Positions 24,094-32,860 are shown, counted from the stretch's first letter. The stretch: 64,000 nt of DNA from Haloferax sp. Q22 (GCF_001482285.1 NZ_LOEP01000032.1:224141-288140); one strand, 5' to 3'. Translations and numbers: made by a program. Notes: generated by a model not told the origin, from the sequence alone.

Positions 24094-25425
24094 TTACTCG
24101 GTGACGGCGGCCAGCGGGTCGAGGTAGCCGGCTCCGTAGTACTCCTTGTCGGACCCCTCGGGGACGGTCGCGGTTCGGCCGAGTTTCGACGCGACCTGAT
24201 TCGCGTTCAGGCCCGGATCGACCGATCGGACGAGCGCGACGGCGGCGGCGACCTGCGGCGCGGCCATCGAGGTGCCGGCCTTCCAGCCGTAGCCGTTCGC
24301 CGAGCCGACGTAGTTCCCGTCGTCGTCGTACGAGGGCGTCGACACCGTGTTGTAGACGAGGTCGTAGAACCACGCGTCGGGATGCGTCTCCTGTGCGGAC
24401 AGGAGGGCGTCGCCGCCCGGTGCGGCCACGCCGACTGCGTTGGTCCCGTAGTTCGTGTAGAACGCCGGTGTCTCCGGTCCCTCTTCCTCGTTGCCCGCGT
24501 CGAAGGCGGTGCCTTTCGGCCCGGTCGCGCTGACGCTGAGCGCCTGTGCCCCCTCGTTGGGGAGGCTGATGAGGCCGCCGTCGTGCTGGAGGTCCGCGCT
24601 GTCGTTGCCGGCGGCGATAGCGAGGACGGTCCCCGAGCGGTTGGCGTAGGTCATCGTCTTGTTCAACACCTTGCCGTAGAACTTCCCTTCGCCCTGTCGC
24701 GGGACCGGGTAGGCACCGAGGCTGAGGTTCGCGGCGTCGCAGCCGATTTCGGCGCTGTAGACGACGGCCGCGAGGATGTCGGCGAACGAGGCGAGCGAGT
24801 TCGGCGAGAACACGCGGCAGTCCACGATTTCGGCCCCCGGCGCGGAGCCGACGACGCCCGTCTCGTTTTCGTCGTTCGCGGCGACGATGCCCGCGACGTG
24901 GGTGCCGTGGTCGCCGCCCGCGGGGACGCCCGCTCCGAACTCGTCGCCGGTGAAGTTCCGCGACAGCGACGTGTTGACCGCGTGTTCGAGGTCCGGGTGG
25001 TCGGCGGCGACGCCGGTGTCGATGACGGCGACGCGCGCGCCCTCGCCCCGGGTCACGTCGTGGACCGCGGGAATCCGCTGGCTCTGTTTGTCCCACTGCG
25101 CGTCGTAGCCGGGTTCGTCGACCGCGTCCGCCGGGGCCACGTCGCCGACCGCCGGCGCGTCGAGTGCGATCTCCACGTCGGGCGCGTAGGCCGCGTTCAG
25201 TGCGGAGACGGCTGACTCGCTTCCCTCGACGACCACCACGCCGGCCGGCGAGAGGTCGTAGACGACCTCTAGGTCGGCGCTCGTCGCCGCCGACACGTTG
25301 CCGCTCCCGAGGTCGACGATGAACCGGTCGGTCCGCTCGGCCGCGACGACGGTCGACCCGGCGGCGACCCCACCGAGGAGGGAACCACTTAGCTTCAGGA
25401 ACGTTCGCCTGTGTTGCTGACGCAT
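24094..25425 (-). CDS. Tat-exported S8 family serine protease (subtilase, halolysin-like)
   Basis: Secreted protease of 443 aa. The N-terminus QHRRTFLKLSGSLLGGVAAGSTVVAAE is a twin-arginine signal with cleavage near residue 29. Residues about 33-95 look like an inhibitor I9-type propeptide. The catalytic domain has Asp136 (VAVIDTGV), His173 (GDHGTHVAGI), oxyanion Asn274 (AIAAGNDS) and Ser386 (AGTSMAAPQ), so it looks active. There is no C-terminal extension of the kind found in halolysin R4. The ATG at 25425 places the RR pair at residues 6-7; an in-frame ATG 27 nt upstream is less fitting. It depends on the Tat system, of which tatA is also in this window. Confidence 0.93.
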   Translation of the reverse strand: MRQQHRRTFLKLSGSLLGGVAAGSTVVAAERTDRFIVDLGSGNVSAATSADLEVVYDLSPAGVVVVEGSESAVSALNAAYAPDVEIALDAPAVGDVAPADAVDEPGYDAQWDKQSQRIPAVHDVTRGEGARVAVIDTGVAADHPDLEHAVNTSLSRNFTGDEFGAGVPAGGDHGTHVAGIVAANDENETGVVGSAPGAEIVDCRVFSPNSLASFADILAAVVYSAEIGCDAANLSLGAYPVPRQGEGKFYGKVLNKTMTYANRSGTVLAIAAGNDSADLQHDGGLISLPNEGAQALSVSATGPKGTAFDAGNEEEGPETPAFYTNYGTNAVGVAAPGGDALLSAQETHPDAWFYDLVYNTVSTPSYDDDGNYVGSANGYGWKAGTSMAAPQVAAAVALVRSVDPGLNANQVASKLGRTATVPEGSDKEYYGAGYLDPLAAVTE

Positions 25426-25557
25426 ACCAGACACCGCGGCCGTCAAAAACATAGTTGTTACGGCACATTTTTGAGTTTAAAATAATTCCTCGAAAAACCA
25501 CAACGTCGTACTGGAGCCGACACGCTCAGGGGAGTCGGGTTCGAACGCTCGGCTCAC

Positions 25558-26664
25558 ATGGTAGGTGTCGAAACCGCGCTTCGGCTCGGCGGTGGCCTCG
25601 TGTTGTTGCTCGCGAACGCTTTCTTCGTCGTCTCGGAGTTCGCGATGACGCGCGTCCCGCAGTTCGACGAGTCCGCCTTCGAGGGCTCTCGCGGTCTCGA
25701 ACTGGCGTGGGAGATGACGGAGCGGCTGGAGGTGTACCTCTCGGGCTGTCAGGTTGGGATTACCATCGCCAGCGTCGGCCTCGGCGTCGTCGCCGAACCG
25801 GCCGTCGCGGCCACCTTCAACGCGGTCCTCGGCGGTGGCGGGGCGGCGGGTTCCCACACGTCGCTATCGGTGGGTCTGGCGCTCGTCGTCATCAACCTCT
25901 CGCACGTCGTCCTCGGCGAGCAGGTGCCGACGTACCTCGGCGTCGAGCGCTCTCGCACGGTGGCGAAGTACACCGCGCCCGTGCTGTACGGCTGGACGAA
26001 GCTGATGTACCCGGTCATCGTCGTCGCCGACTGGCTGGCAAAGCGCCTGCTGTCGCTCGTCGGCGTCGAGATAACCCGGTCGTGGCAGGAAGCCGAAATC
26101 GACGAGGAGGAGGGTGGCGACGGCTCCACGGGCGAAGGCGCTCGGCTCACCCGGGGGGAGGTTCGTAGCCAGATGGGCGACATCCTCGCGCAGGGTTCGC
26201 TTCCCGAGGACCGCCGCGAGGAGGTCCTGAACGCGCTTCGAATCGGCGAGTTACCCGTCCGCGACGTGATGGTCCCCGCGGACCGCGTCGTCGCGCTCTC
26301 GGTCGACGCGAGCACCGACGAGAGCCTCGAACGAATCCGGGCGAACCCCCAGCACTCGCGGTTCCCGCTCGTCAGCGACTCGCTGGACGACGTTCGGGGC
26401 GTCGTCTACGCGCCGACGGTCCTCTCGAACATCGACCGCCTCCAGTCGGGCGACCGCCGGCTCGAAGATATCGCCGCGCCCCCGCTTTCGGTCCCCTCGG
26501 ACCTCTCGGTCAGCGACCTCATCGACCGCTTCCAGGCGGAGAATCAGGAACTCGCCATGGTCCGCGACCCCGAAGGCGGCTCCGTAGTCGGTCTCGTGAC
26601 CGCCTCCGACGCCTTCGAGTCCATCACCGGCCAGCTTTACGACCCGCTCGACCTCGGGGCGTAG
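25558..26664 (+). CDS. DUF21/CBS membrane protein (CNNM/CorC family)
   Basis: Membrane protein of 368 aa related to bacterial CorB/YfjD and eukaryotic CNNM magnesium transporters. Seen: a DUF21 domain with about four helices (residues 5-165) holding FFVVSEFAMTRVPQF, SGCQVGITIASVGLGVVAEPA and NLSHVVLGEQVPTYLGVERS (family G-E-xxP-K-like turn), then a CBS pair (about 232-360: LPVRDVMVPADRVVALSVDASTDESLERIRANPQHSRFPLV; LVTASDAFESITG). It lacks the C-terminal CorC_HlyC domain of longer members. Mg2+ export or sensing is the family role; here it is inferred. It stands alone and is followed by a short gap to the peptidase gene. Confidence 0.88.
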   Translation: MVGVETALRLGGGLVLLLANAFFVVSEFAMTRVPQFDESAFEGSRGLELAWEMTERLEVYLSGCQVGITIASVGLGVVAEPAVAATFNAVLGGGGAAGSHTSLSVGLALVVINLSHVVLGEQVPTYLGVERSRTVAKYTAPVLYGWTKLMYPVIVVADWLAKRLLSLVGVEITRSWQEAEIDEEEGGDGSTGEGARLTRGEVRSQMGDILAQGSLPEDRREEVLNALRIGELPVRDVMVPADRVVALSVDASTDESLERIRANPQHSRFPLVSDSLDDVRGVVYAPTVLSNIDRLQSGDRRLEDIAAPPLSVPSDLSVSDLIDRFQAENQELAMVRDPEGGSVVGLVTASDAFESITGQLYDPLDLGA

Positions 26665-26704
26665 GACCGCCCACGCTTTTCATCCGCCGCCCGTACCCAC
26701 TCGC

Positions 26705-27811
26705 ATGACGCCCTTCGAACGACGGACCCGCGCCTGTCAGGAGCGACTGGCCGACGCGGACGCCGACGCCGCTGTACTGTTCCCCAGCCGAAACCTGCTG
26801 TACCTCTCGGGCTTCGACGAGGAACCCGCGGAGCGCCACCTACTGCTTTTCGTCTCCCGCGAGGGCGAACCGGTGTTTCTCGTCCCCGACCTCTACGAGA
26901 CGCAGGTCCGCGCCGAGTCGTGGGTCGCGGACGTGCGCACGTGGAGCGACGACGACGACCCGCGTGACGCCCTCGCCGACGTGGTCTCGGACCTCGGCCT
27001 CGCCGGCGGGCGCGTCCTCGTCGACGACACGATGTGGGCCCGTTTCTCGCAGGACCTCCGGGTGACGCTCCCCGACGCCGACTTCGGTCTCGCGAGCGAG
27101 GTCGTCGCTCCGCTCCGCGCGCGGAAGGACGACGCCGAACTCGACGCGCTCCGCCGCGCTGGTGCGGCCGTCGACCGCGCGGTCGAGCGCGTCCGCGACA
27201 TGGGAGAGGACGCTGTCGGCATGACCGAGAACGAACTCGCCGCGGAAATCGAGCGACTCCTCTCTGACGAGGGTGGCGAGGGGATTCCCTTCGGGCCGCT
27301 CGTCGGCTCCGGCCCGAACGGGGCGATGCCACACCACAGCCACGGCGACCGCGTCATCGAGTCGGGCGACCCGGTCGTCCTCGACTTCGGCACCGTCGTC
27401 GACCACTACCCGAGCGACCAGACGCGGACCGTCGTCTTCGCCGGCGAGCCGCCCGCGGCGTTCGCCGAGGTCCACGGCGTCGTGCAGGCCGCCCGGACCG
27501 CCGCCGTCGAGACCGTCGAACCGGGCGTCACTGCCGGCGACGTCGACCGCGCGGCCCGCGAGGTCATCGAGGAGGCGGGCTACGGCGACCGCTTCATCCA
27601 TCGGACCGGCCACGGCGTCGGCCTCGACGTGCACGAGGAACCCTACATCGTCGCCGGGAGCGACCGCGAACTCGAGGTCGGGAACGTCTTCAGCGTCGAG
27701 CCGGGAATCTACCTCCCCGACGAGTTCGGCGTCCGAATCGAGGACCTCGTCGTCGTCACCGATGACGGCGCGGAACTCCTGAACGACACCGACCGCGGCT
27801 GGCGCTGTTAG
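26705..27811 (+). CDS. M24 family Xaa-Pro aminopeptidase/dipeptidase
   Basis: Cytoplasmic metallopeptidase of 368 aa removing residues next to proline. Residues about 5-125 are the creatinase/prolidase N-domain; residues about 135-360 are the pita-bread catalytic domain. Seen metal ligands: Asp in VVLDFGTVV and Asp in YPSDQTRTVVF, His in HRTGHGVGLDVHE, Glu in FSVEPGIYLP and Glu in GVRIEDLVVV, plus the catalytic His in GAMPHHSHGDR. All five ligands are present, so the enzyme should bind two divalent metals. Prolidase versus aminopeptidase P cannot be told from sequence. Confidence 0.92.
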   Translation: MTPFERRTRACQERLADADADAAVLFPSRNLLYLSGFDEEPAERHLLLFVSREGEPVFLVPDLYETQVRAESWVADVRTWSDDDDPRDALADVVSDLGLAGGRVLVDDTMWARFSQDLRVTLPDADFGLASEVVAPLRARKDDAELDALRRAGAAVDRAVERVRDMGEDAVGMTENELAAEIERLLSDEGGEGIPFGPLVGSGPNGAMPHHSHGDRVIESGDPVVLDFGTVVDHYPSDQTRTVVFAGEPPAAFAEVHGVVQAARTAAVETVEPGVTAGDVDRAAREVIEEAGYGDRFIHRTGHGVGLDVHEEPYIVAGSDRELEVGNVFSVEPGIYLPDEFGVRIEDLVVVTDDGAELLNDTDRGWRC

Positions 27812-27850
27812 GCGCAAAGCTGTTAACTCGCTGACTACCGTAGCGGGCGT

Positions 27851-28039
27851 ATGGTCTCCCGACAGACGCTCGTTGTCACCGTGTTCGTTCTCGCCGCCCT
27901 CCCCGTCGCGTATCTCGTGGAATCGGCCACCGACCAGTTCGCCCTCTCGTTTCTCGCGCTGCTCGCCGTCGGCGTCGTCGCGCCGTCGCTCGTCAACGAC
28001 TACCTCGACGGGGTCGAAGGCGGCGAGAGCGGGGTCTGA
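27851..28039 (+). CDS. Small two-helix membrane protein
   Basis: A 62-aa protein with helices at about residues 5-24 and 31-50 and a short acidic tail. It lies 39 nt after the M24 peptidase in the same direction. No motif is recognised and the function is unknown; its conservation cannot be tested here, but the hydrophobic pattern and the acidic tail look like a real gene. Confidence 0.6.
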   Translation: MVSRQTLVVTVFVLAALPVAYLVESATDQFALSFLALLAVGVVAPSLVNDYLDGVEGGESGV

Positions 28040-28051
28040 GTCAGAAGTCTG

Positions 28052-28057
28052 AAAAAA
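28052..28057 (-). terminator. T6 tract after the P-loop/DRTGG gene
   Basis: The minus strand reads TTTTTT 34 nt past the stop of the 28091-29203 gene. A small inverted repeat, TCAGA-AG-TCTGA, lies directly beside it (28041-28052). The tract is suited to ending the leftward acd-DRTGG transcript. Confidence 0.4.
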
Positions 28058-28090
28058 GCAACGCAGTCGGTGGTGCCGTCGCGTCGGTCG

Positions 28091-29203
28091 TTACTCGTCG
28101 TCGTCGTCGTCGCCGTCGGCCGCGCCGTCACCGGAGGGTTCGATGTTTCCGATGATGGCGTCGATGTCGGCGTGTTCGTACAGTAGGTCGCGCATCCGGT
28201 TGACCGTGCGCTCGTCGCGGGTGCGGCCCGTGCTGACGATGTCCTCGGCGCGGTCGGTCACAGAGAGGGTGTCGCCGTTGACGAGGAGCACCGGGACGCC
28301 CTTCTCTTCGGCCTTGCCGATGACGGCCCCGACGGGTCGGTGGCCGCCGGTGAGGATGATACATTTGACGCCGGGGGCTTCGAGCGCGGCGCGCTGGATG
28401 TTCGCGCGGTCGCCGCCGGTAATGACTGCGGCGTTCTTCGTGCGGCGGAAGTAGCGGAGCGCCGCGTCGCCGCCCATCGCGCCGACGAGGAAGCGCTCGA
28501 CGAAGGCGTCGGTCGGCGCGTCGGTGGCGAAGTCGGCGCCGAGTTCGTTCGCGAGTTCCTCGACGGTGACGCCCGCGAGGTCCTTTTCGGTCGGGACGAC
28601 GCCGAGGACGGGGACGCCGCGGGCTTCGAGGAACGGCGCGACCTCGGTTTCGAGTTCGTCGTAGGAGGCGTCGCTCACGCGGTTGAACACGACGCCCGCG
28701 AGGCGGTCGGGGCCGATGTCTTCGACCGCCGCGACCACGTCGTCGAGGTCGCTCGGGTGCTGGTAGTCGGCGACGAGGATGACCTCGGCGTCGAGGAGGT
28801 TCGCCACGTCGCCGTCGGTGAGGTCCACGATGCCGCCGGTGCGGTAGGAGCCGCCGCCCTCGATGAGCATCAGGTCCTTGCCGGCCGAGATGTCCTCGAA
28901 GTGGTGGGAGATGACCTCCGAAAGCTCCTCGGCGTTCTCCTTGCCGCGGACCGCGCCCTGGATGAACGTCGGGGAGTAGACGACGGGTTCGAGCTGGTGC
29001 ATCTCGGCGTCGATGTCGAGCAGTTCGCGGGCGAGCATCGGGTCCTCGTCGAGGGTCTTGCCGGTGCTGGACTGCAGGCGGGTGCCCTTGGGCTTCATGT
29101 AGCCCACGTCCAGTCCGCGCTCCTTGGCGAGGACGCCGAGTGCGAGCGTGATTGCGGTCTTCCCGGTGCTTTCTCCGGTCGAGGTGACGAGTACCGTGTT
29201 CAT
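28091..29203 (-). CDS. P-loop (BioD-like) / DRTGG domain protein, Pta N-terminal homologue
   Basis: A 370-aa cytoplasmic protein. Residues about 1-200 form a dethiobiotin-synthetase-like P-loop NTPase (VTSTGESTGKTAITLALG, Walker A; MLIEGGGSYRTGG). Residues about 215-330 are a DRTGG domain (AAVITGGDRANIQRAALE, IILTGGHRPVGAVIGKAEEKGVPVLL). The same two modules form the N-terminal regulatory half of long bacterial phosphotransacetylases, but the catalytic PTA_PTB domain is missing, so it should not make acetyl phosphate. It lies 26 nt downstream of the ADP-forming acetyl-CoA synthetase, in the same transcript, and may regulate it. The Asp/Glu-only tail is halophile-typical. Confidence 0.85.
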   Translation of the reverse strand: MNTVLVTSTGESTGKTAITLALGVLAKERGLDVGYMKPKGTRLQSSTGKTLDEDPMLARELLDIDAEMHQLEPVVYSPTFIQGAVRGKENAEELSEVISHHFEDISAGKDLMLIEGGGSYRTGGIVDLTDGDVANLLDAEVILVADYQHPSDLDDVVAAVEDIGPDRLAGVVFNRVSDASYDELETEVAPFLEARGVPVLGVVPTEKDLAGVTVEELANELGADFATDAPTDAFVERFLVGAMGGDAALRYFRRTKNAAVITGGDRANIQRAALEAPGVKCIILTGGHRPVGAVIGKAEEKGVPVLLVNGDTLSVTDRAEDIVSTGRTRDERTVNRMRDLLYEHADIDAIIGNIEPSGDGAADGDDDDDE

Positions 29204-29229
29204 TGTTGAATGGTAGGGTGGTGAAGTGT

Positions 29230-31323
29230 TTAAAGTTCGTCCGGGTCGACGGTGAGTCGAACGTCGACGGCCTTCACGCCGTCGGGCAGCGCGACGAGCG
29301 GGTTGATGTCGAGTTCGAGGATTGCGGGGAAGTCAGTGACCAGTTGGGAGAGCCGCTGGATGGTCTCCGTGATGCCGCCGATGTCCACCGGGTCGTTACC
29401 GCGGGCACCGCGGAGCATCGGCGCGGCGTCGATTTCCTTCGTCATGTCTTCGGCTTCTACCTCGGAGACGGGCGCGACGCGGAACGTCGTGTCCTCGAGG
29501 ATTTCCACGAAGATGCCGCCGAGACCGAACATCATGAGCGGGCCGAACTGCGGGTCACGGTTCATGCCGACGATGGTCTCGACGCCGTCGTCGAGGTTCA
29601 CCATCTCTTGGACCTGCACGCCGAGGATGTTGGCGTCGGGCTGGTAGTTCTTCGCGCGGGTGATGAGGTCCTCGTAGGCGTCGTAGACGTCCTCGTTTTC
29701 GACGCCGACCTTGACGCCGCCGATGTCGGACTTGTGGAGGATGTCCGGGCTGACGATTTTCATCACGACGTCGCCGTCGATGCGCTCCGCGACTTCGAGG
29801 GCGTCCGCGGGGTCGTCGACGATGTCGCCGGTCGGCGTCTCGATGCCGTAGGCGTCGAGCAGTTCCATCGCCTCGACGCCGAGGCGGGTCTCGTCGCGCT
29901 CCTTGACGGTTTCGAGGATTTCGCGGGCGCGCTCGCGGTCCACGTCGAACTCGGTGGGCGCGTCGTACTCGCGCTGGCGGATGTCGGCGTACTTCGAGAG
30001 GGCTTCGAGGCCGTCGACGGCGCGCGAGGGGTCGAAGTAATTCGGGATGCCGGCGTCCTTCATCACGTCGGAGGCGGCGTCAACGCGCTCGCCGCCCATG
30101 AAACAGGCGGCGACGGGCTTGTCGTACTTCTGTTGGAGTTCGACGGTGTCGGCGGCGAGTTGGTTGTAGTCGAGGACGGCCGTCGGGCAGGTCAGGACGA
30201 GCGCCATGCCGACGTTGTCGTCGGCGAGCGCCACGTCGAGGGCCTCCTTGAACCGGTCGTTGTCGGCGTCGCCGACGATGTCGACCGGGTTGTAGATGTT
30301 CCCCTCGGCGGGGAGCGACTCGGAGAAGGCTTCGAGCGTCTCGTCGGTGAAGTCGGCCATCTGCAGTTCCGACTCGCCGATGGCGTCGGTCGTCATGACG
30401 CCGGGGCCGCCGGCGTTCGTGATGACGGCCACGTCCTTGTTCTCGGGGAGCGGCTGGTCGCCCAGCACGCGGGCGGTGTCGAACAGGTGCTGGACGGAGT
30501 CCGCGCGGATGACGCCCGCCTGTTCGAGGCCGGCCTCGTAGGCGGCGTCGGAGCCGGCGATGGTGCCGGTGTGCGAGGAGGCGGCCTGCGCGCCGGCGTC
30601 GGTCTTGCCCGACTTGACGAGGACGATGGGCGTGTCCTTCGTCACGTCGCGGGCGGAGTCGATGAACTCGCGGCCCGCCGAGATGCCTTCGAGGTAGCCG
30701 ATGATGACCTCGGTGTCGGGGTCGTCGTTCCACGCCTCGATGAAGTCGGCCTCGTCGAGGACGGCCTTGTTACCCAAAGAGACGATGTCCTTGAAGCCGA
30801 TGTCCTCGTCGTTTGCCCAGTCGATGACGGCCGTGATGAACGCGCCCGACTGGCTCATGAAGGACATGTTGCCGTCGAGGGCCATGTCGGGGCCGAACGT
30901 CGCGTTCATGCCGACGTCCGTGTTCATGATGCCCAGACTGTTCGGGCCGACGACGTTGAGGTCGTACTCCTCGGCGATGTCGCGGAGTTCCTGCTCGCGG
31001 GCGGCACCTTCGCTGCCCGTCTCGCCGAAGCCGGCGGTGATGACGACCACGTTCTGGATACCCGCTTCCCCGGCGGATTTCATGGCCGGCAGGACGACCT
31101 TCGGAGGAACGACGATGACCGCGAGGTCGGCGTCCGTCTCGCCGACATCACCGTAGCACTGCAGGCCGAACAGTTCGTCGTACTTGGGGTTGACCGGAAC
31201 GACCTCACCGTCGAACTCGTCGATGAGGTTGTCCATGATTGCCCGCCCGATTGCTCCTTCGCGCTCGGTCGCACCGACCACCGCGATTCGGTTCGGCGCG
31301 AACAATTCGGATAGCTCTCCCAT
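29230..31323 (-). CDS. acd: ADP-forming acetyl/acyl-CoA synthetase, fused alpha-beta
   Basis: Converts acyl-CoA, ADP and Pi to acid, CoA and ATP by substrate-level phosphorylation, the archaeal route to acetate. It has 697 aa with both subunits fused. Seen: CoA-binding domain (residues 1-130, NRIAVVGATEREGAIGRAI), succinyl-CoA-ligase-like domains with the phosphorylated His in AASSHTGTIAGSD (about residue 255), and a C-terminal ATP-grasp beta part (about 470-697, KIVSPDILHKSDIGGVKVGV and ILELDINPLVALPDGVKAVDVRL). The ATG at 31323 is set by a TATA box 29 bp upstream and by the conserved start of the CoA-binding fold. The next gene carries a P-loop/DRTGG partner. Confidence 0.94.
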   Translation of the reverse strand: MGELSELFAPNRIAVVGATEREGAIGRAIMDNLIDEFDGEVVPVNPKYDELFGLQCYGDVGETDADLAVIVVPPKVVLPAMKSAGEAGIQNVVVITAGFGETGSEGAAREQELRDIAEEYDLNVVGPNSLGIMNTDVGMNATFGPDMALDGNMSFMSQSGAFITAVIDWANDEDIGFKDIVSLGNKAVLDEADFIEAWNDDPDTEVIIGYLEGISAGREFIDSARDVTKDTPIVLVKSGKTDAGAQAASSHTGTIAGSDAAYEAGLEQAGVIRADSVQHLFDTARVLGDQPLPENKDVAVITNAGGPGVMTTDAIGESELQMADFTDETLEAFSESLPAEGNIYNPVDIVGDADNDRFKEALDVALADDNVGMALVLTCPTAVLDYNQLAADTVELQQKYDKPVAACFMGGERVDAASDVMKDAGIPNYFDPSRAVDGLEALSKYADIRQREYDAPTEFDVDRERAREILETVKERDETRLGVEAMELLDAYGIETPTGDIVDDPADALEVAERIDGDVVMKIVSPDILHKSDIGGVKVGVENEDVYDAYEDLITRAKNYQPDANILGVQVQEMVNLDDGVETIVGMNRDPQFGPLMMFGLGGIFVEILEDTTFRVAPVSEVEAEDMTKEIDAAPMLRGARGNDPVDIGGITETIQRLSQLVTDFPAILELDINPLVALPDGVKAVDVRLTVDPDEL

Positions 31324-31348
31324 TACCTGTTTCTTCCCGTCATTGACT

Positions 31349-31355
31349 GATAAAC
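31349..31355 (-). promoter_or_regulatory. TATA box of acd
   Basis: Minus-strand GTTTATC centred about 29 bp before the acd ATG, giving a leaderless mRNA. It confirms the 31323 start over the longer upstream frame. Confidence 0.5.
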
Positions 31356-31405
31356 TCGGTGGTGTGGGCGCTCTCACGGCCTTTGGTGGCACGATACAGT
31401 AGCGC

Positions 31406-31422
31406 AATTAATCGGGATAATT
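31406..31422. promoter_or_regulatory. Inverted repeat in the acd upstream region
   Basis: AATTA-ATCGGGA-TAATT, a 5-bp perfect inverted repeat (6 of 7 pairs if the spacer is shortened to 3), about 90 bp upstream of acd in the 207-bp divergent region. It is a candidate regulator site; no known consensus is claimed. Confidence 0.3.
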
Positions 31423-31500
31423 CGTGATTTATACCACAGAATTGGGCCGGTTACGCTCGTCAAGTGGGGGTAGTCACCGCCGGCCTGTGGCGGCCAAACA

Positions 31501-31507
31501 CATAATG
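31501..31507 (+). promoter_or_regulatory. TATA box of the 31531 gene
   Basis: CATAATG centred about 27 bp before the ATG at 31531, consistent with a leaderless start. Confidence 0.45.
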
Positions 31508-31530
31508 TCATCCCCCGAAAACGACGGGTT

Positions 31531-31797
31531 ATGTCGACACCCACCGACGACACGCCGCTCCACCGGACCACCGGCGCGAAAGTCGCCGTCGTGGTCTTCC
31601 TCGTGGTGACGCTCGCCTACGCGCTCCTCATCGCCCAGCAGATTCTCGCGTGGGTGTTCCTCCTCGTCACCATTGTCGTCCTCTGGTACGCCGCCCGACT
31701 CGTCGTCGCCATGGAGGAAATCGCGACACAGCTCGGTCGCCTCGCCGACGAGCGCGCCGGTTCCACCGACCGCGGCGACGAATCAAGCTGGGATTAA
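31531..31797 (+). CDS. Small membrane protein with two adjacent helices
   Basis: An 88-aa protein: a short polar N-terminus, two hydrophobic segments (about residues 17-36 and 38-58) and a charged, possibly coiled C-tail (MEEIATQLGRLADERAG). Proteins of this shape are common in haloarchaea, but I cannot assign a function. A TATA box at the right spacing supports expression. It is divergent from acd. Confidence 0.65.
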   Translation: MSTPTDDTPLHRTTGAKVAVVVFLVVTLAYALLIAQQILAWVFLLVTIVVLWYAARLVVAMEEIATQLGRLADERAGSTDRGDESSWD

Positions 31798-31985
31798 ACC
31801 GCGGCCGACGCGACCGAACCCAAGACCGTCTCACCGGCGAGCGGGTCAACCAAGTGACGGGCGCTTCGGCCCGAAACCCTCCACATCGTCCGTTTCCACC
31901 GAATATCGATGAATCCGGAGGGTACCGATTACGAGATAATTTTATTCATGGTTCTACTATTCTTAACTAACCTCTGAGCGCGCGA

Positions 31986-32001
31986 TGTTCCACCCGGAAC
32001 A
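31986..32001. promoter_or_regulatory. Inverted repeat abutting the MscS-like start codon
   Basis: TGTTCC-ACCC-GGAACA, a perfect 6-bp inverted repeat with a 4-nt loop, ends exactly one base before the ATG at 32002. It could be an mRNA hairpin masking the initiation site or an operator. Confidence 0.4.
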
Positions 32002-32754
32002 ATGTACCCGTTACAAGTCACGTTGACCGAGTCCATCGCAGAGTTGACCAACGCCGTGCTCGCGTTCGTCCCGCGGCTCGTGGGCGCGCTCTTAATCCTC
32101 ATCGTCGGCTGGTTCATCGGCAGCATCGCGGCCCGACTCATCACGCGAATCGCCGACCGCGTCGAGGTGGATAAGGCCGTGTTGGCGACGCCCGTCGGGA
32201 AGATTCTCGGCGGAACAGAAAAGGCGGTATCGAGCGCGTTCGGGACGCTCGGTAAGTGGTTCGTCTACGCCATCGCGGTCCTCGCGGCCGCCGACGTGCT
32301 CGCGGTCGACCTGTTCTCCGAATGGGTCTCGACCGCGGCGTCGTACGCGCCGTCGTTCGTGGCCGGCCTGCTCGTCATCGTCCTCGGGTTCGTCGTCGCC
32401 GACTTCATCGGTGACGCCATCACGCGAACCCGCGCGGCGACCGAGACGCCGTACACGAGCGTCTTCGCGGTCGGCACCCGGATGTTCCTCTACTTCACCG
32501 CCGTCGTCATCGGCCTGAGCACGATGGGCATCGACGTGGCCATCCTGTTCACCATCGCGCAGGCGTTCGCGTGGGGCATCGCCGCGGCCCTCGCCATCGG
32601 CGTCGGCGGCGCGGTCGCCTTCGGCGCGCGCGACTACGTCTCGGCCAACGTCGAGCGCTGGATGGGGTCGGCCCGCTCCGTCGCGGCCACCCCCGTCTCC
32701 CCGATGGGCGGCGACAGCGACTCGCCCGAGGGCGCGTCGCCGGCAGACGACTGA
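32002..32754 (+). CDS. MscS-related membrane protein (conserved TM-helix family)
   Basis: A 250-aa membrane protein with about five helices. Seen: an N-terminal amphipathic/TM unit, VPRLVGALLILIVGWFIGSIAARLITRIADRV (about residues 23-55), repeated later as SYAPSFVAGLLVIVLGFVVADFIGDAITR; this is the short conserved TM helix (PF05552 type) found in MscS-like proteins. The final helix, FAWGIAAALAIGVGGAVAFGARDYV, resembles the pore-lining TM3 of MscS, but the beta vestibule is absent. Small-molecule or osmotic leak is a guess. The C-tail is disordered and acidic. An inverted repeat lies just before the ATG. Confidence 0.8.
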   Translation: MYPLQVTLTESIAELTNAVLAFVPRLVGALLILIVGWFIGSIAARLITRIADRVEVDKAVLATPVGKILGGTEKAVSSAFGTLGKWFVYAIAVLAAADVLAVDLFSEWVSTAASYAPSFVAGLLVIVLGFVVADFIGDAITRTRAATETPYTSVFAVGTRMFLYFTAVVIGLSTMGIDVAILFTIAQAFAWGIAAALAIGVGGAVAFGARDYVSANVERWMGSARSVAATPVSPMGGDSDSPEGASPADD

Positions 32755-32860
32755 ACACGCTCCGCCCGGTGCGCCCGGTACGAGCGCACCGCGGAACCGA
32801 CACCTTTCTTCGCTGACTACTGCCCTCGAACCGACGCTCGCACAGATGTATCAGAATATC

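Noticed and set aside
29203-31314. Open 703-aa plus-strand frame opposite acd
   Set aside because: It is the exact antisense of a well-recognised ADP-forming acyl-CoA synthetase and is rich in Asp-Val-Gly-type shadow composition caused by third-position GC; no domain is recognisable.
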